Source: Colwellia sp. C2M11 (lineage in GTDB: Bacteria > Pseudomonadota > Gammaproteobacteria > Enterobacterales > Alteromonadaceae). From it: a stretch of DNA of 64,000 nucleotides. The translations under genes and the position numbers were made by a program. The notes beneath the pieces were generated by a model, which saw only the letters and a list, made by a program, of their open reading frames with translations, made no database searches and was not told the DNA's origin. Below, piece by piece: positions 10,043-18,775 of the stretch; the stretch's first letter is position 1; every line of letters begins with the position of its first letter. The stretch spans positions 1 to 64,000 of the forward strand of contig NZ_JAHKQD010000044.1 in assembly GCF_018860915.1 (NCBI RefSeq), written 5' to 3'.

Positions 10043-10069
10043 AAAAAAGCGCCGAAAGGCGCTTTTTTT
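10043..10069 (+). terminator. Rho-independent terminator after rpmE
   Basis: An 11-bp perfect stem AAAAAAGCGCC / GGCGCTTTTTT closes a GAAA tetraloop and ends in a run of seven T residues, 48 bp after the rpmE stop codon. The A-rich left arm means it could also work on the opposite strand. Confidence 0.92.
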
Positions 10070-10172
10070 ATTTCTGACATTTGTAGATTTTAGTACTCTA
10101 TTTTTTGTGGTGTTTCTGCTACATTAACCATCTTAGAAAAACCTTCTCAAATTTAAAATTAAGGCTCAATAA

Positions 10173-11591
10173 ATGGCAGAAAGAAAGCCAGGTAAATTTG
10201 CTAAAGAAAGGCAATTTATCAAAGATAAGCAAATTGATGCATTAAAAACGCCACCGCATTCATTAGAAGCTGAACAATCTGTGTTAGGTGGTTTATTGCT
10301 TGATAATGAAACTTGGGATCGTGTTTCAGAAAAAACAGTGGCTGATGACTTTTATAGTCGTTCACATCGTCTGATTTTTGAAACTATTGGTGCCCTAATT
10401 GAACTAGGTGAACCGGTTGATTTAATTACGCTGTCTGAAGCCTTAGAAAATGATCAAAAGCTTGATGATGCAGGTGGTTTTGTTTATCTCGCTGAGATGA
10501 TGAAAAATACACCAAGTGCGGCTAATATTACAGCTTATGCTGATATTGTTCGGGAACGTGCCGTTACGCGAGAAATGATCAGCGTAGCTAATGAATTAGC
10601 GGAAGCTGGTTATGATACGCAGGGTCGCTCTAGTGCCGATTTACTTGATTTTGCGGAAACGAAAGTATTTGCAATAGCTGAAAAACGCGCTAACAAGTCT
10701 GAAGGGCCTGAAAGCTTGCATTCAGTGTTAGAAAAAACCGTCGATAGAATTGAAAAACTATGTTCAACGGAGACCGGTGGTGTTACTGGTGTTCCTAGTG
10801 GCTTTGCTGATCTAGATAAAATGACGGCTGGTTTACAAAAGTCAGATTTAATTATTGTTGCGGCTCGTCCATCAATGGGTAAAACAACCTTTGCAATGAA
10901 CTTGGCTGAACATGCTGCAATGACACAAGAGTATCCGGCATTAATCTTTAGTTTAGAGATGCCTGCGGATCAAATTATGATGAGAATGCTAGCCTCTTTA
11001 GGGCGCATTGATCAAACTAAAATTAGAACTGGGCAGCTAGACGATGAAGATTGGGCTCGCTTGTCTTCTACTATGGGCTTACTAATTGAAAACGGCAAAA
11101 TGTTTATTGATGATGCTGCGGGCTTAACACCAACAGAAGTACGCTCTAGAGCGAGACGTATTCATCGAGATCATGGTGGTATTTCTATGATCATGATCGA
11201 TTACTTACAACTTATGCGCGCACCTCAGTTTTCAGATAATCGTACTTTAGAAATAGCAGAAATTTCTCGCTCATTAAAAGCCTTAGCTAAAGAGTTACAA
11301 GTACCGGTAGTGGCGCTTTCTCAGCTAAACCGTGGCTTGGAGCAACGTAGTGATAAACGTCCAATTAACTCAGATCTACGTGAATCAGGTTCAATAGAGC
11401 AAGATGCCGATTTAATCATGTTTATTTACCGTGATGAGGTATATCACGATGATAGTGAATTTAAAGGGATGGCAGAAATTATTATTGGTAAGCAACGTAA
11501 CGGACCTATTGGCCGTGTTCCACTGACTTTCCAAGGTAAGTACTCACGCTTTGATAATTATGCTGGGCCACATGTGCTTGAAGAAGATTAG
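10173..11591 (+). CDS. dnaB: Replicative DNA helicase DnaB
   Basis: DnaB is the hexameric 5'-3' helicase at the replication fork. The 472-residue protein has the N-terminal domain (PPHSLEAEQSVLGGLLLDN, about 26-130), the linker helix and the RecA-type domain with Walker A ARPSMGKT (about 231-238), Walker B-like MIMIDYLQLM, and VALSQLNRGLEQRSDKRP and GSIEQDADLIMFIYRDE. No intein or insertion is present. It follows the rpmE terminator and presumably has its own promoter in 10070-10172. Confidence 0.97.
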   Translation: MAERKPGKFAKERQFIKDKQIDALKTPPHSLEAEQSVLGGLLLDNETWDRVSEKTVADDFYSRSHRLIFETIGALIELGEPVDLITLSEALENDQKLDDAGGFVYLAEMMKNTPSAANITAYADIVRERAVTREMISVANELAEAGYDTQGRSSADLLDFAETKVFAIAEKRANKSEGPESLHSVLEKTVDRIEKLCSTETGGVTGVPSGFADLDKMTAGLQKSDLIIVAARPSMGKTTFAMNLAEHAAMTQEYPALIFSLEMPADQIMMRMLASLGRIDQTKIRTGQLDDEDWARLSSTMGLLIENGKMFIDDAAGLTPTEVRSRARRIHRDHGGISMIMIDYLQLMRAPQFSDNRTLEIAEISRSLKALAKELQVPVVALSQLNRGLEQRSDKRPINSDLRESGSIEQDADLIMFIYRDEVYHDDSEFKGMAEIIIGKQRNGPIGRVPLTFQGKYSRFDNYAGPHVLEED

Positions 11592-11706
11592 TTGAGTGAG
11601 TATTGGCTTGTATTATTTTTTTGAATGTAAGCCTTTACTTAAGACTAATATTTTAACTTAACAGTAGTCATTGTTATAACGGATGCTAACTAATTGATTC
11701 CTTATA

Positions 11707-12126
11707 TTATTCACCGTTGATGGTAGCTATTACTGTACGGCTACCACCATAATCTCTATGCTCGCCTAAATAAATACCTTGCCAAGTACCTAGGTTGAGT
11801 TGCCCATTAGTAATAGGAATAGTAATGCTTGAGCCGAGTAAACTAGCTTTTATATGGGCTGGCATGTCGTCATCACCTTCATAGGTGTGTTGATAATAAG
11901 GGGCTCTTTCAGGAACGAAAGTATTAAAGTGTTTTTCCATATCGGCGCGAACTGTTGGGTCGGCATTTTCGTTTATCGTTAGTGACGCGGAAGAATGTTG
12001 AATGAATAAGTGTAGTATGCCGTGTTGCACTTTTTCTAAGCCAGTAAGTTGTACTTGAACTTCATTGGTAATTAAATGAAATCCACGACTTTTTTTGGTT
12101 AACTTAATCTCCGTTTGTATCCACAT
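11707..12126 (-). CDS. yjbQ: YjbQ / UPF0047 family protein
   Basis: This is a 139-residue member of the YjbQ family, small trimeric proteins; weak thiamin phosphate synthase activity has been reported for E. coli YjbQ. The signatures [33 protein letters not shown] and [18 protein letters not shown] are present. The reading frame is open up to 12195, but those 23 extra residues come from the MITE-like repeat, so the ATG at 12126 ([16 protein letters not shown]) is taken as the start; this gives the normal family length. An AAAGGAAAATATTA sequence upstream provides a ribosome site. Confidence 0.9.
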   Translation of the reverse strand: MWIQTEIKLTKKSRGFHLITNEVQVQLTGLEKVQHGILHLFIQHSSASLTINENADPTVRADMEKHFNTFVPERAPYYQHTYEGDDDMPAHIKASLLGSSITIPITNGQLNLGTWQGIYLGEHRDYGGSRTVIATINGE

Positions 12127-12145
12127 ATTAATATTTTCCTTTATA

Positions 12146-12307
12146 ATACCAATCTCACTAGTTATATGATCATTTCTACTTGCTAAAATCACCAACGATA
12201 TCGTTATTTATTTAAGAATTAGCACAACGAGTTATTGAAATATATGCCTTGTATTTGGCAATTTTTTATACGTATAAAATTGTTCACTTCATTAATGAAA
12301 TTGGTAT
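12146..12307. repeat. MITE-like dispersed repeat, copy 2
   Basis: This 162-bp copy shares roughly nine in ten positions with copy 1 by eye and has the same terminal inverted repeats ATACCAAT...ATTGGTAT. It fills almost the whole gap between yjbQ, whose start lies 20 bp away, and the metR stop at 12310. It therefore lies upstream of yjbQ and downstream of metR, and may have changed the promoter of the former and the 3' end of the latter. Confidence 0.85.
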
Positions 12308-12309
12308 AA

Positions 12310-13272
12310 CTATTCTGTTATCTCTGCTTTATTTAAACGTTCAAAAGCTGAAATAGTTTGTGGTATCAATTGCTCAATGATTTCAATATGCGGGCTTTGC
12401 GCTTGATAACGGGCGTAGAGCGTTTTATATATACCCGTCTCACCAATGCGTTTAGTTTGTACTAATGATTGCTTGCTTAAACTATTTACTAACCATTTAG
12501 GCAACACCGCTATACCCATATTAGCAGCAACCATTTGTAATATCATATGACTATTCGCAACTTGTTTGATCGCTTTTGGTTTGTATTTATTACCAGATTC
12601 TTGATTAGTATTTTTATTTAAAAAAAGCTTAAAGAGATCAAGCTCTTCTATTTTCACTGGGTAGGTGAGTAAAGTGTAGTGGCTAAAGTCAGCGGCTGAT
12701 AAAAAATCTTGGGCTGTGGTTTCACTTTCTTTTGCTAGTACAGCAACTACTTCATAGGTTCCAAGTGATTGATAAATATAGTTATCGTTTTCATTTTTTT
12801 CATCAATAAATAGAATGTCGACATCATCAGCAGGTTTATTAGTAATAGGTTTAGGAAAAGCTTGCTCTAATGACGTTTTACCAAAAAAGGTTTGCTCCAT
12901 AAAGTTAAGTTTTAATTTTGGATACTGTTGTGAAAATTGCTCGGTAATAGGTAATAACCACTGAAAACAAGCGTGACAGGCTATAGCTAAATTGAGGTGA
13001 GTTATGGTGCTTTTTTCTGTTTTTAATTCGTTTAGTGCCGTACTTATTTTAGGCAAAATATTATTGGCTAAAGTTAGTAATACTTGCCCTTTTTCGGTGA
13101 ACTGAACAGGCGACGTATTACGAATAAAAAGTTGTGTATTTAAGCGCTGCTCTAAGTCCTTTAACTGATGAGAAAGCGCTGACTGACTAACAAAAAGTGC
13201 ATCAGCGGCCTTTCTTATATTTCCGGTGTTTGACAAGGTGGTGAGTGTTTTTAGGTGCTTTATCTCAAACAT
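12310..13272 (-). CDS. metR: MetR, LysR-type activator of methionine biosynthesis
   Basis: This 320-residue LysR regulator closely resembles E. coli MetR, which uses homocysteine as co-inducer to activate metE, metH and related genes. The HTH region contains FEIKHLKTLTTLSNTGN and VSQSALSHQLKDLEQRLNTQ; the effector domain has LAIACHACFQWLLPITEQF and MVAANMGIAVLPKWLVNSL, both MetR-like. In relatives metR is divergent from metE. Here the divergent position carries MetJ operators and what looks like a metE remnant. MetR probably now serves other targets such as metH or metF. Confidence 0.92.
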   Translation of the reverse strand: MFEIKHLKTLTTLSNTGNIRKAADALFVSQSALSHQLKDLEQRLNTQLFIRNTSPVQFTEKGQVLLTLANNILPKISTALNELKTEKSTITHLNLAIACHACFQWLLPITEQFSQQYPKLKLNFMEQTFFGKTSLEQAFPKPITNKPADDVDILFIDEKNENDNYIYQSLGTYEVVAVLAKESETTAQDFLSAADFSHYTLLTYPVKIEELDLFKLFLNKNTNQESGNKYKPKAIKQVANSHMILQMVAANMGIAVLPKWLVNSLSKQSLVQTKRIGETGIYKTLYARYQAQSPHIEIIEQLIPQTISAFERLNKAEITE

Positions 13273-13348
13273 TATGAAAATTCCTTCATGTCCATCGTGA
13301 ATTTTTACCCGTTCAGCAACTAGGTATTATTTAAAAGTATAACCATTT

Positions 13349-13372
13349 GGGTGTCTAGACGTCTAGGTGTTT
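13349..13372. promoter_or_regulatory. MetJ operator (met box array) of metR/metE
   Basis: Three consecutive 8-bp units read GGGTGTCT, AGACGTCT and AGGTGTTT. The middle one is the perfect MetJ box AGACGTCT; the outer two match at 5 of 8. MetJ with S-adenosylmethionine binds two or more tandem boxes cooperatively. The array lies 77 bp upstream of metR and 42 bp upstream of the metE-like ATG, as expected of a shared metR/metE regulatory region. Confidence 0.82.
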
Positions 13373-13413
13373 TTTCGTTTATTTGTAAGTAATGAATTCA
13401 ATTGGAGCAAGCC

Positions 13414-13509
13414 ATGTAAAGTTACCATTTATATTTTGCTTATTGGCGCTAAACGGAAGGCGAGGGAGTTAAGCTACTATTAGATAATATGGCACTAGCT
13501 GCTAAATAA
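13414..13509 (+). pseudogene. metE: Probable metE remnant with large internal deletion
   Basis: An ATG at 13414 has GGAGC seven bases upstream. One base later a frame reads VTIYIL, then IGAKRKARELSYY, recalling the MetE N terminus (HNLGFPRIGAKREL...SYW). In another frame, 13471-13509 gives LLLDNMALAAK followed by a stop, recalling the MetE C terminus (AL-NMV-AAK-LR). Intact MetE is about 755 residues, so nearly all of the gene would be gone. The place, divergent from metR behind MetJ boxes, is where metE normally lies. The matches are short and no alignment was run, so this is an inference. Confidence 0.55.
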
Positions 13510-13576
13510 TTAAGTACAAAGTGTATTTACTCATTTAGTCACAATAATGTAGCAAGTAAACTTTTAGAATCTGCAA

Positions 13577-13612
13577 TAAGAACCTCGACCCTGCATGATC
13601 GAGGTTTTCTAT
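13577..13612 (-). terminator. Probable terminator of the B12 uptake operon
   Basis: Perfect 8-bp arms AACCTCGA (13581-13588) and TCGAGGTT (13599-13606) enclose a 10-base loop, 21 bp beyond the last stop codon of the btu operon. The T run is short on both strands (TTTT on plus, TTCTTATT on minus), so efficiency is uncertain. Confidence 0.6.
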
Positions 13613-13632
13613 AAGTTTAAAAAGCTCTTAGC

Positions 13633-15117
13633 TTATTCTTCAAGGAAGCGAATAGTACTTGGGTTTAAGTTTGTCGCTAAACGTTCGTTTACTATTTCAT
13701 TCGTTTCACTGTTGATAATATCAATACCAGGTGCACTCGGTGTTGGCATACTTAGCCATAGGAAATTGGCATTATCTAAACCAAGAAAGTTAATTCCTTC
13801 TGTACCTGTGTTCGCTACATTATTCTCTGTAATTTCGCCAGTGGTTGGGTTAAATTGGTATAGTGATGATATTTCATGAAAGCTTGGTACAAACACTGAT
13901 TCACTAGTATAAAAATAGCCTTTTTCTGCTGATACAATAACGGCACTTTTAATAAAGCCACTAACGTTGTCTGTAATACTGCCCGCATTAAGTACTTGGC
14001 GAACGCTATAATCGGTTGGTTCAATTTCTTCAATACGACTCAATGTTAAATCAGTGTTGCTATAATCGCTACGGGTACTGATATATATTTTATCATTGCC
14101 TGTAGTAATGCTGTTTTCAAGTGGATTTAACCCTTCTAAAGGAATACCTTTAACAGTATCGTCACTATTAGCGTTAGTTTCTATTTCTTCATCAGTCGCG
14201 GTATCAAACACTGCTACATAACTAGTATTTGGTGCATAAGCATCTGATAAACGTTGCATAACAATATAAAGCTTACCATCGTTAATAACTGCAGCAGCAG
14301 GACTTGGTGTGCCATTGGTATTGTTTTCAGGCACATAACTAGATAAATCTAATTCACCCACTTTAAAGTCATCAATATTATCGGCTTGTGGGTTAACAAC
14401 CCATACCTGGCTTGAACCATAGCGTAATAAGTAGGCTTTTGTATCGTCTAATGATACTAACGAATATGGATTACGGCTAATTGAATCTTGGCTATCTTGT
14501 GTTGAAAAAGACCATATTGCAGTATCTCTTTCACTAACTTCAGCACCATTATATTTAGTGATGGTATCAATGAAAAATCGGCCGATATGGTAAACATCAG
14601 TTTTGTAGCTAGCTAACGTATAGTCAGAAGCATCTTTGATATAATAACCACTATCAACTTGTTGAGTTTCCCCGTCCATATATACAACTTCAGAACTGCT
14701 ATAGTCTGGCGCTATTGTTTGCACTACCGCTAATGAAGGAGTGTCTTTAATATCGCCAACAGTAACCGTAATACTTAATTCATCAGAGAGTTCACCACTA
14801 TCAGTAGCCGTAACGGTAAGTACGTATGGACCCGTATCACCGTTGTCAAAATCAGGCGCGGTATTAAATGTTAGTAATCCACTTTGATCAATAGTAAATA
14901 GTGAATTATCTGCGCCTGAAAGGCTGAATGTTATGGCATCATTATCAGAATCTGTCGCAGTATATTGAGCTACAGTTAATGAGTTTTCAGCAACAACAGG
15001 TGCCGTTTCACCGGTGAGCGTTGGAGCATTATTGCTGTCTGAATTACAACCACTTAGCAAGGCAGCTGAGATTAACAAACTTAGGGGTAATACTTTTTTT
15101 GTATAGGTTGTTGACAT
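13633..15117 (-). CDS. Surface lipoprotein with cadherin-like domain and propeller, BtuG-like candidate
   Basis: This 494-residue protein has a lipoprotein signal with lipobox LLSGC (Cys about 24). A cadherin-like domain follows (about 30-125) with TATDSDNDAITFSLSG and DNGDTGPYVLTVTATDSG. The rest (about 130-494) looks like a YncE/DUF5074-type beta propeller, for example DDTKAYLLRYGSSQVWVVNP and NDGKLYIVMQRLSDAY. It starts at the base directly after the btuB stop and is the last gene of the riboswitch-led B12 operon. In Bacteroides, the propeller lipoprotein BtuG caps BtuB and captures cobalamin; an analogous role is inferred here from position and architecture only. Confidence 0.7.
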   Translation of the reverse strand: MSTTYTKKVLPLSLLISAALLSGCNSDSNNAPTLTGETAPVVAENSLTVAQYTATDSDNDAITFSLSGADNSLFTIDQSGLLTFNTAPDFDNGDTGPYVLTVTATDSGELSDELSITVTVGDIKDTPSLAVVQTIAPDYSSSEVVYMDGETQQVDSGYYIKDASDYTLASYKTDVYHIGRFFIDTITKYNGAEVSERDTAIWSFSTQDSQDSISRNPYSLVSLDDTKAYLLRYGSSQVWVVNPQADNIDDFKVGELDLSSYVPENNTNGTPSPAAAVINDGKLYIVMQRLSDAYAPNTSYVAVFDTATDEEIETNANSDDTVKGIPLEGLNPLENSITTGNDKIYISTRSDYSNTDLTLSRIEEIEPTDYSVRQVLNAGSITDNVSGFIKSAVIVSAEKGYFYTSESVFVPSFHEISSLYQFNPTTGEITENNVANTGTEGINFLGLDNANFLWLSMPTPSAPGIDIINSETNEIVNERLATNLNPSTIRFLEE

Positions 15118-17151
15118 TTATAGATCCTCTATTGAAAATTTGAGTTGAATACTTTTACCTTGAGCTGGCCTATTGGCCAGGTCTTGATATTTTTCGTTAA
15201 ATACATTGTTAAATGATAAACTGGCGTTGTATTTTGGTGTTTGCCAGTTCAGTGCAATGTTCGTTAGGCTACGGTCGGCTGGATTACCGCTACCGAGATT
15301 ACTATTTGTTGATTGAAATTGGTTGTTGCGATTAAAATAGAGCTCTTTATCAAGGCTGCTATTTATTTTTATCTGCCAATTGGGTTTGATCTTATATAAT
15401 AATGAAGCACTGTATTGTTGGTGATAGATACCTGGTAGCTTTTTATTATCAAAAGCAATAAATGGTGAAGAGGTATCACTATCAATAAGGCTAACTTGCA
15501 TTGAGAGCGATAAATTATCAAGTAATGAAATATTTCCCTGAAGTTCAAAACCATTTAATAAAGCGCCACCCACATTAGTATAAGAGCCAACACCACTAGA
15601 GTTAAAAATTGCAACAATTGAGTTCTCCAAGTCTTGACGGTAAAGAGAAGAAGATAGGTTGAATTGCTTAACTTGGTATTGGAGCCCTAAAGTGATTGTG
15701 TTTGCTTCTTCTGGTAATAAATTGCCATTACCTTTAAAAGATCCTCGGTCACCAAACAGCTCAAAGAGGGTTGGTGTTCGAATACCATTACTAAAGTTTA
15801 CAGAAGTATTCAAGTTTCCCGTTCCGTAATTAATCCCCAATTCTTGAGTAGAGTAATGGGTATTTTTAGTCTCTTTTTGACTATCGATTGCGTTTAATGC
15901 GCTATTGGCATTCTTTTCTCGTAATTGATTACCTAATATGTAGCTGCTAATAGGATAACTATCGCTTTTCCATTCAATACGTGCACCAAAATTTATTTGT
16001 GTTTGTGCTGCTTCAACATCACAACTACTGATGCCATTACATTGAATGGCTTCACCATTTTGAGTGCTGAATGAGCTAAAATTCTGCCTGCTAATATCAA
16101 CAAATGGTGTGAAACTTAGTGTCGACCAGTTAATATTTGGTTTAATACTAATCTGCTGTTTAGTGTTTTTGTAATCGCTAGTTTTTATTCTGTCTTCGTT
16201 TGGACGCTCTAAATACAGTTCATCTTTGGTTTCACCAGAATAATTAATTTCAATTCCTTCAAAATTTATATCACCTAAACTATTGATATCAGCTAACCAA
16301 TAATGTTGAATGCTGTATCTAATTTGATCACTGTCTAATGTAGAGCTATTTTCTGGAGAGTTATTCTGATAGTTAGCTAGGGCTTTTTCTTGTTTGTTAT
16401 ATTGCAAATTAAAGCGTAATTGGTGCTGATCTAACTGAACATTGTCATTAACAAACAATGATAGCTTTTCAAATTCATTATTTCTTAATGGTTCATTAAT
16501 CGATTCAGAAGGGTTTACAAAACTTTGAGGAACTAAATAGTTATAGTCATTATCACTGACCAAGTAATTTCCACCAAATGCTAGGCTGTGTTTTTTAAAA
16601 GCATTATTACTTAAAAAATTAACTTCTTTATAGCCAAATGAACCAATCGATAAAGCAATTTTCTTTTTGTTTTCACTTGGGTTATAAGTGTTTACTCTAA
16701 TGACACCGCCAATTGGTGTTGAACCTGTTCCTAGTGCTTGGCTTTTACTAATCTCAATACTCTCAATTTGATCCGTCGGTATTTGGTTAAGATCAAAACC
16801 ACCAAATTGACTATCGTTGACGAGTTGCCCATCGATATACATTTGTACTTGTTTACCACTTGAACCCCGGATAGAAATAGAGACAGGGTTACCTAAACCA
16901 CTAATCTGTCTTATTTGTATACCATTGATATTCTTAAGAGCATCGGATAATGTTTGAGCAGAATTAATTAAATCTTCACGATGTAATACTTGATAATTGA
17001 CACTATTGAATTCATGAGAATTGACGATTTCAATGGTTTCTATATCCGTTTCTACACTATCTATATTTGATTGTGCTCCATAACTTATTTTGGTAAAAAA
17101 CAAGCAACAGCAGTAAAAACTAAGTGAAGGTATTGAGAGTAATTTATTCAT
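15118..17151 (-). CDS. btuB: TonB-dependent cobalamin receptor BtuB
   Basis: This 677-residue outer-membrane receptor has a signal peptide (about 1-25), a plug domain with YQVLHREDLINSAQTLSDAL, IRGSSGKQVQMYIDGQLVND and QIESIEISKSQALGTGSTPIG, and a 22-strand-type barrel whose last residues IQLKFSIEDL form the terminal strand. Its identity as BtuB rests on the operon: ABC transporter genes, corrinoid adenosyltransferase and a cobalamin riboswitch. It starts 2 bp after the btuF stop, and the downstream lipoprotein ATG begins right after its own stop. Confidence 0.88.
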   Translation of the reverse strand: MNKLLSIPSLSFYCCCLFFTKISYGAQSNIDSVETDIETIEIVNSHEFNSVNYQVLHREDLINSAQTLSDALKNINGIQIRQISGLGNPVSISIRGSSGKQVQMYIDGQLVNDSQFGGFDLNQIPTDQIESIEISKSQALGTGSTPIGGVIRVNTYNPSENKKKIALSIGSFGYKEVNFLSNNAFKKHSLAFGGNYLVSDNDYNYLVPQSFVNPSESINEPLRNNEFEKLSLFVNDNVQLDQHQLRFNLQYNKQEKALANYQNNSPENSSTLDSDQIRYSIQHYWLADINSLGDINFEGIEINYSGETKDELYLERPNEDRIKTSDYKNTKQQISIKPNINWSTLSFTPFVDISRQNFSSFSTQNGEAIQCNGISSCDVEAAQTQINFGARIEWKSDSYPISSYILGNQLREKNANSALNAIDSQKETKNTHYSTQELGINYGTGNLNTSVNFSNGIRTPTLFELFGDRGSFKGNGNLLPEEANTITLGLQYQVKQFNLSSSLYRQDLENSIVAIFNSSGVGSYTNVGGALLNGFELQGNISLLDNLSLSMQVSLIDSDTSSPFIAFDNKKLPGIYHQQYSASLLYKIKPNWQIKINSSLDKELYFNRNNQFQSTNSNLGSGNPADRSLTNIALNWQTPKYNASLSFNNVFNEKYQDLANRPAQGKSIQLKFSIEDL

Positions 17152-17153
17152 AA

Positions 17154-18047
17154 TTATTCGAACGCTTTATCTGAAATGTTGGCTTGGTAGAAGGCTCTGC
17201 TTTTATCTATATCGGCACAGAGTTTGGATAAGGCAGTTAAGCTTCTCATCGTCATACGATGCATTGAATCAGCATTTGGTTGAATTATTTGTTCGTTTTT
17301 AACGGCAGGTATAATTGGCCAGTCTTGCCAGTTGAAACCGACTTTAGCACTTTGATTTGCCGATAAAGGCTGAATAATTAATTGAATAGGTGCTTGTAAT
17401 ACTTTCTCTATATTTACTTGGGGATAGGCTATATCCACTTGCTCAAACGGATTATTGGCTTGGCAAATATTCAAGAATTGTTGAGGCCAACTATCTTTCG
17501 CTACCGTGGTTAATGGCTTAGACCATAATTCGTAAAAAATCGTGATAGGCGGTTTATTTTGGTATTGAGTTTTTATAAGGTTGAGTTGGCCAAGTAGTTT
17601 CTCGGCTTGAGCATTGGCTTTTTGTTCATGACCTGTTAATTGACCAAACTCACGCATTTCTTTCGCAATATCTTCGAAACTATGCGGTTGAGAATAGATA
17701 ATGTTAAAGCCGAGTTGCTCTAATCGAGTAATGTCATCACTTGGGTTACCACTTTTCCAAGCGATAATATAATCAGGTTGTAATGTAATAAATTTTTCAA
17801 TTTGCAGGCGTAAGTAATTACCCACAATAGGGATCTCTTTTGCTTGTTCGGGGTAGTCGGCAAATGTTGTGGTACCGATAATTTGTTCACCTGCTCCTAT
17901 GTCATATAACATTTCTACAATATGAGGAGAAAGTGCGATAATACTAGGCTTCTGTGCTGCTCTTGAGGTTGGTGAACTGTCAGCAATACTTGCAAAGCTC
18001 AAGCTAATTAAAGCGAATAATATTAATTTGAGGGCTATATTTTTCAT
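17154..18047 (-). CDS. btuF: Periplasmic cobalamin-binding protein BtuF
   Basis: This 297-residue protein is the substrate-binding component of the BtuCDF importer. A signal peptide ends near residue 22 (SLSFASIADS). The class III fold is marked by PSIIALSPHIVEMLYDIGAG, IIGTTTFADYPEQAKEIP and PDYIIAWKSGNP, close to E. coli BtuF. It is followed at 2 bp by btuB and preceded by cobO at 35 bp on the same strand. Confidence 0.9.
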   Translation of the reverse strand: MKNIALKLILFALISLSFASIADSSPTSRAAQKPSIIALSPHIVEMLYDIGAGEQIIGTTTFADYPEQAKEIPIVGNYLRLQIEKFITLQPDYIIAWKSGNPSDDITRLEQLGFNIIYSQPHSFEDIAKEMREFGQLTGHEQKANAQAEKLLGQLNLIKTQYQNKPPITIFYELWSKPLTTVAKDSWPQQFLNICQANNPFEQVDIAYPQVNIEKVLQAPIQLIIQPLSANQSAKVGFNWQDWPIIPAVKNEQIIQPNADSMHRMTMRSLTALSKLCADIDKSRAFYQANISDKAFE

Positions 18048-18082
18048 CTAGTAGATTTACCTTTATTACTGACAGCAATGCG

Positions 18083-18718
18083 CTACCAATCAATACCTTG
18101 TTGTGCTTTTATACCGTTATCAAATGCATGTTTAATTGATTGCACTTCACTCACAGTATCTGCTAAGTCAATGATAGCGCGGTGACAACCTCTACCTGTA
18201 ATAATGGCGTGTTGGTTTACTGGACGGTTTTTTAATGCTTCAAGTACTTCATCTAACTCAATATACTTATAAGCAACCATGTAGGTTAATTCATCCATTA
18301 AAACCACATCAATACTTTCATCTTGTAATAATTTTTTGTTTTTTAGCCAAACTTGTTGTGCTGCGGCAATATCTTGCGTTTTGTCTTGTGTGTTCCAAGT
18401 AAAACCAGTTCCCATCACGTCAAAACCAACACCTGCATTTTCTAATAATGAACGCTCTCCACAAGCCCATGTACCTTTTATGTACTGAACAACAGCTGCT
18501 TTTAAGCCATGACCGACAGCTCGAGCAACAGTACCAAAACCAGATGTTGATTTACCTTTGCCATTACCAGTAATAACAATGATCAAACCTCGTTCTTCTT
18601 GAGCATTATCTATACGTTGATCAACTTTTTCTTTCACAGCTTGCATACGTTTTTTATGTTGTGCATTTTTTTGATCTAGGTTCTTTTCTGAATTGTTTGC
18701 TGAGTTATTATCTGTCAT
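18083..18718 (-). CDS. cobO: Cob(I)alamin adenosyltransferase (BtuR/CobO)
   Basis: The enzyme transfers the adenosyl group of ATP to cob(I)alamin, making adenosylcobalamin from imported corrinoid. The P-loop is GNGKGKST (about residues 51-58), followed by GFGTVARAVGHG; VVQYIKGTW, DVVLMDELTYMVAYKYIE and ITGRGCHRAIIDLADTVSEV are typical. A GTG at 18730 would add four residues; the ATG at 18718 is preferred. It belongs to the B12 operon, between btuC and btuF. No other cobalamin synthesis gene is present, so the role is salvage. Confidence 0.93.
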   Translation of the reverse strand: MTDNNSANNSEKNLDQKNAQHKKRMQAVKEKVDQRIDNAQEERGLIIVITGNGKGKSTSGFGTVARAVGHGLKAAVVQYIKGTWACGERSLLENAGVGFDVMGTGFTWNTQDKTQDIAAAQQVWLKNKKLLQDESIDVVLMDELTYMVAYKYIELDEVLEALKNRPVNQHAIITGRGCHRAIIDLADTVSEVQSIKHAFDNGIKAQQGIDW

Positions 18719-18775
18719 TTTATCTATCACTTTGCGTTTGTTTTATCGTTAAAATAAGCATTTAAGTAATCACTA

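Larger units (their letters stand above)
13273..13632. other. metR upstream region with operators and metE remnant
   Basis: This 360-bp stretch holds no intact gene. From left to right it carries a near-MetR site TGAA-N6-TTCA (13275-13288; the consensus has N5), a MetJ box array (13349-13372), an ATG behind a GGAGC sequence with MetE-like short peptides (13414-13509), and a hairpin terminator (13577-13612) for the B12 operon arriving from the right. Confidence 0.7.
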
